From: Strigops habroptila
Taxonomy: Eukaryota; Chordata; Aves; Psittaciformes; Psittacidae
NCBI RefSeq assembly: GCF_004027225.2
Contig: NC_044278.2
Location: forward strand, 57,963,743-58,027,742
DNA: 64,000 nucleotides
Direction: 5' to 3'
The notes under the pieces are model-generated. The model saw nothing but the letters and a program-made list of their open reading frames with translations. It was not told the origin of the DNA and did no database searches. Position numbers and translations under genes: made by a program. This document shows positions 55,819-64,000 of this stretch, one piece after another (within the stretch, counting starts at the first letter, position 1; each line of letters starts with the position of its first letter).

Positions 55819-56231
55819 ATCACAGAATGGTTTGCATTAGGGCAAAGGACTAGATCAGGTTCCACTAGATCAGGTTGCTCAAAGCCCTGTCCAACCTGGC
55901 CTTGAACACTGCCAGGGATGGGGCAGCCACAGCTTCTCTGGGCAACCTGTGGCAGTGCCTCACCACCCTCACAGTGCACAGTAAAGAATTTCTTCCTAAT
56001 ATCTAATCTAAATCTCCCCTCTTTCAGTTTAAATCCATTCCCCCTTGTCTTGCCACTACATGACCCTGTAAAAAATCCCTCTCCAGATTTTTTGGGCCCT
56101 CTTTAGGTATTGGAAGACTTCCCAAAGCCTTCTCTTGTCCAGGCTGAACACCCCAGCTCTCTCAGCCTGTCTTCACAGGAGAGGTGCTTCAGCCCTCTGA
56201 GCATCTTCATGGTCCTCTTCTGGACTTGCTT
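55819..56231 (-). mobile_element. CR1 LINE 3' part
   Basis: Minus sense, from atcacagaatggtttgcatt to tggtcctcttctggacttgc, with the usual ccttgaacactgccagggat segment. The frame is broken. Confidence 0.9.
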
Positions 56232-57044
56232 CCTTTGGAAGTACAGCTTCCTTTGGTTGAGCTGCAACTGAATGGAGGTGCTGAGACTTCGGCCTGAGTT
56301 GGGGCATCAGCTTGAGCACTCTACAAAGGAGAGCTATACAATTAGTGACCCATTTCCCAAGGCATGATGTAAATGCCGTACACTTTGGCATAAAGAAAAC
56401 CCATGGCTGAGTGCAGTATGCAGTCCTTCCAGCCAGCACTCAACTGCTTTTCTCCTTCCCTAATCACTGCCTCATTTACTACAAGCCTTCCAGCTTTGAA
56501 AAGAAAAGGTCAGTGTATGATTATTACTACTAAAGTCTTTGTCAGATTAATGAATGTGCCCCAGCAAAAACAGCAGAAATATTAACTTTTTTATTTTTTT
56601 TTTTTTAAGAAAGCCTTTTTTCAGAAATACTATTTTTGTAAGAAAGTTGTAGGGCAGTGCCAGTGATGAAAAAGGTGCTAGCTAAGATCTACTGATATTA
56701 AACATAATGAAGATTATTTTTCCCCCAGAAGACATGTAATACATTAATCCAGCTGCTGTGAATCACAGGAGCTGGGATTGTTTCTGGTGGTTCTCACGCT
56801 TCCTTGCAAGGTCTCAAACAGGGAGTCAGATCTTGTCTTTTCAGCGTGGCACGTGTATCTTGTACAAAAGATATTCTTAACTACGTCCTGCCTGGGCTGA
56901 TTAGAAGATTAAACAGCTTAATAACTGTCCAACAAATCATTAACACATCCTGCGATGCAAAAGGAGCCAATTAAAGTGTACTGCTGGATTCCCTTCCAAT
57001 AGCTGCTGTGCAGAGCAAGCGGCTCCTCGCTCCAAGAAAAGCCC

Positions 57045-57661
57045 TGTTAAGAAAATCCCCTTCCCTAACTATTATATCAATCAGTCTTTATAGTACAGAA
57101 TTGTATTAGCTTTGTTAATATATTAGTTCACATTATACACTGTAATGTAATGAGGTAGTGAAATTTTACTGGGGACTGGTGTTATTCACGCTTAAGTAAA
57201 GCAAACTAAAAAACAGCCCAGCCCTGGAAAATAAGGACTTTGCTTCTCAGAGGCTTAGATTTGTCCGCAGGATAGCCAAGATACTGCCAGCATCCTACCC
57301 CCTCTAACATGTCTTTGAAACCCTCCCAGCATTGTCTAGCCTCCTAGATAAGTAACTCTAGCAAGACTGGCTCCAGGGATGTCTGGATCAATAGACAAGC
57401 AGCAAGAGTGCTGAAAAAATACTGTTGCTCTGCAAAGCTTTACTATGATTAGTAATCAGTAGCGTGGGTGTTAGTGATTAGTCAAATCATGTACCAGAAC
57501 ATTTGAAGTGGATAAGAACCCTGTGTGAAACCACATTCAGGTGCCCCAATTTGGCTGGGACACCTCATGCACATGAGTAAATATTTACTCTTGTAGTTCT
57601 CTCTGTTGTGACCGAGCCTCTCTGCTCAGTTGGCACGGGCCAGTTGTGAATTTCCCTGACA
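57045..57661. mobile_element. LTR copy B
   Basis: About 617 bp with TG...CA ends (TGTTAAGAAAATCC ... TTTCCCTGACA), related to the sequence from 52155. Target duplications are not clear. No coding region was recognised next to it. Confidence 0.55.
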
Positions 57662-60600
57662 GCACCTATTTCCTGGTCCCAGGGCTACAGGGAGGGTGAC
57701 ACCAGCAATAGTGCCTGGTGGGCTGGGGAGGGGCTGCTGTCCTGGCACATGCAACTATGGACACAGTTAGCTCATCTGAAGGAGTCTCTTTCCACATCGG
57801 TTTCTTTGCTATTTCCTAGCATAGAGTCGGGGAGTTTTTCAGTCTTGTTTGGTAAGCACCAGCTTGGATTTTCAGAATATCACAAATATTTTCCATAGTG
57901 CTGGTTCACATGCCTGAAGAAATAGCAAGACCTGTGTTTCTCTCTGTTGCTGGCGCCATCAGGGCTTTTGGCAGGCACAGGGTTGGAGTGGGATGTTCTC
58001 TTGCTGGGAGCCAATCTCCATCCATCTCTGGATACCCAGGATGTGTTTACCCACCAAGCAGGAGGGGGTTTTGCAATCAAATCCCTGGTGAAAATCAGTC
58101 AAGTTACACCTGTGTTGCAATCCCTGTTTGAACTGTGTCTTAGCAAAGCCCCACTCACACTCCTTGGTCTCATGCACATGCTCAAGTGCAGCAGCACCTG
58201 GACCAGGCTGAAAGCTAACAGCCCCAGCATTCACCCCACGTGGGTAGAATGTGCTGTCACCCAGGCTGATGTTGCGCCAGGGCATCCTAAAGTTCAGTGA
58301 GATGACACATATCACAGCAAGGGACCCTTCTGGCATCTGGCATTGAGCTCATTTTAAAAAGCAGGGTAGCACACTGCTGTTGGTGGGCATCCCAAATCCC
58401 TCTTGGTGCCAGCCACACATGTGGGTGGTTGTCCAGCTGGATGGTGGGCACAGCAGGTGGCACCTCTGTGGGTACAGGAGACATCTATGGGCATCCGAGA
58501 GCCTCTTCCATTTCTGCACAAACATTTTTTAGGGAGATGGGCTGCCTTGGGAATACAGCAAGTCTTCTCTGAGACTGTGCTCTGCAACATGTTTTCTAGG
58601 AGCCTGGAGAAGGACATCGTGGTGCTGTGCTCGAGCATCACTTCTGTGGTCACAGCTTCCCACAGTTTGTGTGCTGAGGCCCAGGTACTACTCTCATTAA
58701 TAGCAGTGTGAGGGATTTCATTTTGGGAGTGCTGCCCTGGATTCACCAAAGGCAAAGCTGGACCTCAAGCATGAATTTCTTTCCCCACTTTAAAATTCTT
58801 TGTTGGTTGCAACCCAGTATGAGAGAAAGGCAAGTAACATCAATAAGATGCATGCCTGAGATACTGTTTTGCCTGTAAGAAATTTTCTTGTCCTGTTTTG
58901 ATCGCTTCTTTACTGTGAGTCAGCCTATGACACATTTTCACAAAACTCCCAGACATTATGCTTACAAAATTAAATGTGGGTCAGATGGGAAGAACACTGT
59001 GAAGAGCTGATAGTGTTAAGGCAGAAAAGAGATCACACTCCTACAGGTGGAAAGCAGTAAAATATCTTGTTCCCCCTGGAAATTACTGATCACTGTCTTT
59101 ATTCAAGGAATACTCTGGGAGTCCATGCTGCAGAAATCCAGTTTTAATTATCAAGTGATTCCTAGTAAGGTGTTCAGCATGTGCCCTCACAGAGCACCCG
59201 GCACCTGGAACCTCATTGCTATCATCAGCTCAAGCATTAGAAACCTCCTGATGACATCCCTGGCCCTAAAAGTCTATCATCAGCCTACAAAACACAGTCA
59301 GGTTGGAAGATAAAATTTGCAGAGAACATAGCAAAATAATAATACATCTGTTGTTCTTTGCCAGTCAAGAGCAGACAGGACAAGGCAAGTTTCCACCTCC
59401 TACCTCCTAAACAACGAGTGTTTGTCCTTTTTTCTGGCAGAGGCAAGTACTGGAAGAAGAGGGTAGTGGTTTTTCAGATTTTGATTAAATGCTGATTTTG
59501 GGTCCCTGTAGCAGAGGAGGCTGCTTCAGCGGAAAGGTTGCTGGGGTGCGGCCAAGGGGATGAATTTCATCAGCATGTCCAAATCAGGGCATCACTATTT
59601 CTGAGTCAGAGCCTTCAGCTTTTCCACTCAGTGGGCCGTTCTGTGGAAACATGTGCTCAGGAAAGATCACTGGATGGTCACTGGGGGACTTGGAGAGGGA
59701 GCTGGCTCCAACCAACTCAGCCAAAAAGGCACGCTGAATGTTTGATGCCGCAGGAATGAAAAGTCAAGTGCTGGGACTCTCCTGCAGCACAAGGAGGATG
59801 TCAACCTAAGATGAAGAGTGAGATTACATGGCAGGAGTCAGCAAGGATGACAGTCAACAAGGAATGGTATCACTCAGCCAGGAGGTATAGTTGCACACAT
59901 CTCCCCATACTCAGCCACCAGGACACAGGCAGGACCTCCAACGGTGCCAGGGGTCAGGGAGGGTGGCAGCACCACGGCCACCTTCCCTACTGGAGAAGGG
60001 GCCTTCACCATTACCTCAGAAGCCAAAATGCCAGGCAAGCAGGGCTGAACAAAGCTATGAAGTAGTCTGAGGGAAGTTTCTGCTTACACAGAAGAGGTGA
60101 GGCAGTAAGAAGACCTGAAGGAGGAGTAAGAAAGTAATGATAGGAAGGGGAGAAGGCTTGAACAATGGATTAGTGAATAGGCACTGTCAGAAAAGAGGCC
60201 AGAGATGGAGAACAGTTGTTTCAGTCATATGGGAACAGCATACCTGAGACTAGAAAAAAAATATAGGAATGTGAAGAGACACAAGATCTCACCTCGAAAA
60301 TACAGTGCAGGCAGGAATAGAAATATTTACACAAAGCCTGAACATTAGGGCAACAGCAGGAAAACATGATTATAGGTCTGAGTAACAAGAAGTACAGTGT
60401 TTCGGATGGTTGTGATAAAGTGAGAAAAGATCTAGTGGCCTTTTGGCAATGGCTAGGTACCCACCAAGGGCTGTTAGGAGGATGCATCGTGACTTATTTT
60501 AGCTGCTGGGAGAAAGAAGATAATAGCTGAAGCTGTGTTTGGGGCTGGCACTGCTCAGAGGCACACCAGAGAGGAAAGCTCTGAGGGACAGCGTCCTTCT

Positions 60601-63600
60601 GCCCCAGGATGGAAGGGAGTAGGACATGGAAGAAGGGGAATCAGGGGGCAACGGTCACAAAGCTTCCATGGATGACAGGATGTTACTGCAAAACATGTTG
60701 GGTAGGGGACAAAAACAGACTGGGAGGGGACCTAAAGTAGAATTAGAGGAAAATAAAATTCAGTGGCTCTGGGTAGCACATTGATGGTATTTGGAGGTGA
60801 AGGGGCGGGCAGGCAGGAAGGGCAGAGCTCTGTGGTGTGACAGCTGCAAGAAGTGACCTTTCCCATGTAGGCTGGTGAGAAACTGAGGGGAAGAACGAGG
60901 AAAAGGGCAAGAGAAGGCAGGAGGTGAGAGGCTGCAGTCTCTGGAGAAGGAGAGGCTGAAGACAACAAGCAGTTTTAAGCTTCCACAGCGGGAGTGCAAT
61001 GGGGGATGAAACACAACAGGCTCTTTGAAATGGCTGAGATGTCTTTTTGAATGTCTTTTAGCATTGAAAAAATGAACAAGATTCTGAGTGGAGAGGATTT
61101 TTGAGCAAAAATACTGAATTCAGCCGCAGGACCAGAAAGAGAAGAATAGAAGAAGAGGAGGAAAATAAAGAATGCTTGCTTTGTTTTGGGTTTGTTTTGG
61201 TGGGTTGGTTGATTTTTTTAAACCTGCGTCCACTGGATTCATGCACTGAATAAAACCAGAATCACTCTAGGGAGTTGGCACCTGAAGATAAGAGTGTTTT
61301 GTGTGTAGTTTGTCTTAGATGCAACGAAGATAATCCTTTCTGCTGCTTTATTCAGCATCTTCATCCAGATTCACTGGGTGTTATCGGTCAAGAACTGATC
61401 TTTTTTAGGACTGATCCAGATTTTAAGGAAGCGAATAGTAAAACTTCAAAGGATTAGATCAGCCCCTTTAATGAAGTATCTGAAAGCTACTCTGTCTATC
61501 AAAACGACTATGCAAACAAAATGTAGGTATTGGCATCCGTATGGGTGGATGGATATTTTGTGAATCACTCTAGGAGCAAAAGAAGAGCACTGGAAAGTGA
61601 ATGCCAGTGTAATAATCGCCATCTCCCCAATTAAAACTAATTATTTGGAAAGAAGTAAGAAGAGAAGGGACAAACACATCTGTGATTAATTGCAATTGCA
61701 GTGTGTTAGCTAGCATACAAGCAAATCTTTGGGAAATGGAAAGAGTACAAAAATAGGCGGAGGGAGTTTGTAGCCATTTTCATTCAAAATGGTTTTTTTG
61801 TGAATGCAGCAATAATTAGAATGAGTAAAACCACATTAAGAATCTCTTCCATCAAGATATTTAGAACGAGATCTCTTAAAGCTTTCCAGCAAAATGCACT
61901 CTGAACAGCTAGCAGGGTCGTGCAGAACCAGACACGGCGTTCGATGTGTGTGAAGCTCATAAATGAAAGCTCATTCTTCTACTCATGCAACCACATGAGT
62001 AAAAATTTTGTAGTTTCTCAATCACAGAAACACATGGTACTTCCTTTAAAGAGCTATAGGAAACTCATCATATAGGAAGGTGTATTTTAAATGGTAGCCC
62101 CTATAAAGTCCTGATAAGGGATAGCCACAGCTGACCACTAAAGCTGACCATTAATTTACATGTAAAAACATGAATAAGCTTTTTCCCAGTCTACTCTCAG
62201 GCAACCTGTGCACAACACATAATCTACCTTTATTCTTCCTGCACACACAGGACATACACACAGCTATTTTCTGGTTTTATTAAACTAGTAAGCAGCAGAC
62301 TCCACACCACTCTCCTCTCTTCTAGTAGTCTCTTTTCTCCAGACTGTTTGGTTCAGATCCTCTACAAACATAATTTAGATGGTGTCTTTCAACTTCCTTA
62401 TTTTTCTAGGTGGGGCAGCAGGCCTGATCCTTCAATAAGGTCAGCAGATTTGATGTACCATGGAGTCCATGCCAGCTAACCAGGTAGAGTAATGCAGGCA
62501 GGTGTCACTGGTGATTTAAAACTACATTCAAGGTTCCAAGGTGTGCCATATCTCACTAGGCAGCCAGCTGGCTCGCTTCAGACTGAAATTCAAGCTGGTC
62601 ACTAAGAAAAAGACTCACAGTGTCTGAAAACCTAACTCTTGCATCTCTGATTTGTCAGGTCAAAGAGAACAAACAAGGGTGCCCTTAAGTATGAATAGAT
62701 GCAGGTGATCTACAGAAAGACACAGACTGCTGCTACACAGCTGCAAAATTAAATGTCTTCTGGATACCATGCCAGGGGTTTACATTTTCACCACAAGGGA
62801 ATAAAAGAGCTCCTGATGCCTCTCTCTTCTATTCCAGGCTCAGACAGTCTAATTTGATTCTTATAGCAAATTTCTGGAAACAGGGATTGAGAAACAGAAC
62901 AATGCAATTTTATTTTATTTTATTTTATTTTATTTTATTTTATTTTATTTTATTTTATTTTATTTTATTTTATTTTTACATTTAGCCATTTCCAGTCCTT
63001 TTGAACACACATATCATGAGACTGACATACAATTCAAAGAAGCTGAAAAGCTGACAGTGCTTTTGCAGTACATGCTAGGAGCAGAACCTTATTCCATTGA
63101 GGGTTACAGGAGCAGTGACGTACATGAGAATATTAGGAAGGGCAGAAACCTTACTGCTACAAGTCAGTCCCAGTTCTTCCCACCTCTAATGATTGTTATT
63201 GTAAGGTGCAGGATCCTCCACCAGCATCTATGCCAAAACAGACATTGCATCTTATTTCTTGGCTATAGTGAACTGAAGCATCCCAAGTTTGAACAGATGA
63301 AGCTTGAAGAAAGTTTAGAGAAGAAATAAATACTAAGTATTTAACTGTGATGATAATGGAAGGTAATTACCTGTGAAGGTAATAAAAACTAAGACATTTT
63401 ATTAAGGGCTGTGATGACTTCTCCATTAATGAGCTTTGTAAATTCAGGTCAGATTCCTTCCACCTCCTCTTTCCACCATGGTCAAAACTGAGTCCATTCA
63501 GGAGTATTGTTTAATGGCCGTGTGATGTAGAAAGTCAGAAGGGATGATTACAGAGTCTCTGTACAACCTATAAATTAGTCTAGGACACAGATCCCCAACA

Positions 63601-64000
63601 CAACTTTTTTCTTGCCTCAGTGTGCTTGTTCTGGTTGCAGAGTCTCTCTTGGAGTTGTCTGCCCATGTTTGGGTGAAGTTTCACTCGAGGCTTGCACAGC
63701 AGCATTAATATTGCCCTGTCTTCACCAGAAATTCCTGAGTGCATGCCTAAATAACAAATACTAGGCACAGGAGTGGTGACAACGCTTGACTCGCTGCCAG
63801 AAGATCTGCATAAAAGCATTCACAGCAGGGCAGCTTAAGGGTATTCTTCTTTAATTTAGAACTCAAACATAACTTTTCTTAATTAATGAAAAATATTCTA
63901 TTTCCAGAGTCTGATCCTGGCCCCCCTCCCAACCCATAAAACGACCATAAAAAGCCCCCATGATAGGCCAAATAAGCAATAATGATGGAAGATAACCATT
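57662..64000. other. Intergenic DNA, no gene recognised
   Basis: No exon with family similarity, no CR1 and no LTR was seen. Open frames reach 133 codons but lack motifs. It contains the (TTTTA)n array and an AT-rich homeodomain-site-like stretch near 61600-61760. Confidence 0.5.
62908..62977. repeat. (TTTTA)n microsatellite
   Basis: About 14 uninterrupted TTTTA units, 70 bp. Confidence 0.97.

Noticed and set aside
58354..58755. 133-codon minus-strand frame as an exon of a neighbour gene
   Set aside because: No recognised domain and no clear splice borders. The expected neighbours (CHST10 or AFF3 by mammalian synteny) were not recognised anywhere in the window.

Overview
This window looks like bird nuclear DNA. 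Three things point to birds: it is peppered with CR1 LINE fragments whose tails carry the usual avian motif (TCATAGAATCA on the plus strand for minus-sense copies), it holds avian-type endogenous-retrovirus LTRs, and its one gene is a vertebrate multi-exon gene with compact introns. No bacterial, phage, CRISPR or operon-like structure is present.

The only gene I can support is LONRF2, on the minus strand. Twelve coding exons between 50956 (ATG) and 19355 (TAA) splice with GT-AG borders and matching phases into a 789-residue protein. Its order is N-terminal TPR-like repeats, RING finger 1, further TPR repeats, a low-complexity linker, RING finger 2, and a C-terminal Lon-protease N-terminal-like domain. 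Exon 1 sits in a strong CpG island (about 50110-51640) that acts as the promoter. Two minimal upstream ORFs and three CACGTG E-boxes lie next to it. The 3' UTR probably runs to a polyadenylation signal at 15640-15645.

Layout: 1-15600 is intergenic DNA downstream of LONRF2. It has an LTR at 5360-5953, a CR1 with an intact stretch of reverse-transcriptase frame at 6230-7357, and a CR1/LTR mosaic at 11030-11868. 15620-51000 is LONRF2, with a 14.7-kb first intron carrying four CR1 fragments and CR1 tails in introns 7 and 9. 51640-64000 is upstream intergenic DNA with a solo LTR that keeps its TATA box, poly(A) signal and 4-bp target duplication (55023-55516), two diverged same-orientation copies of another LTR family (from 52155 and 57045), two CR1s and a (TTTTA)n microsatellite.

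I found no previously undescribed biological system. The most useful leads are the tandem minimal uORFs of LONRF2, the weak splice sites of intron 10, an LTR that has collapsed to its two ends inside a CR1, and several AT-rich stretches that look like conserved non-coding elements. Gene names and family comparisons rest on recognition from memory, not on a database search.
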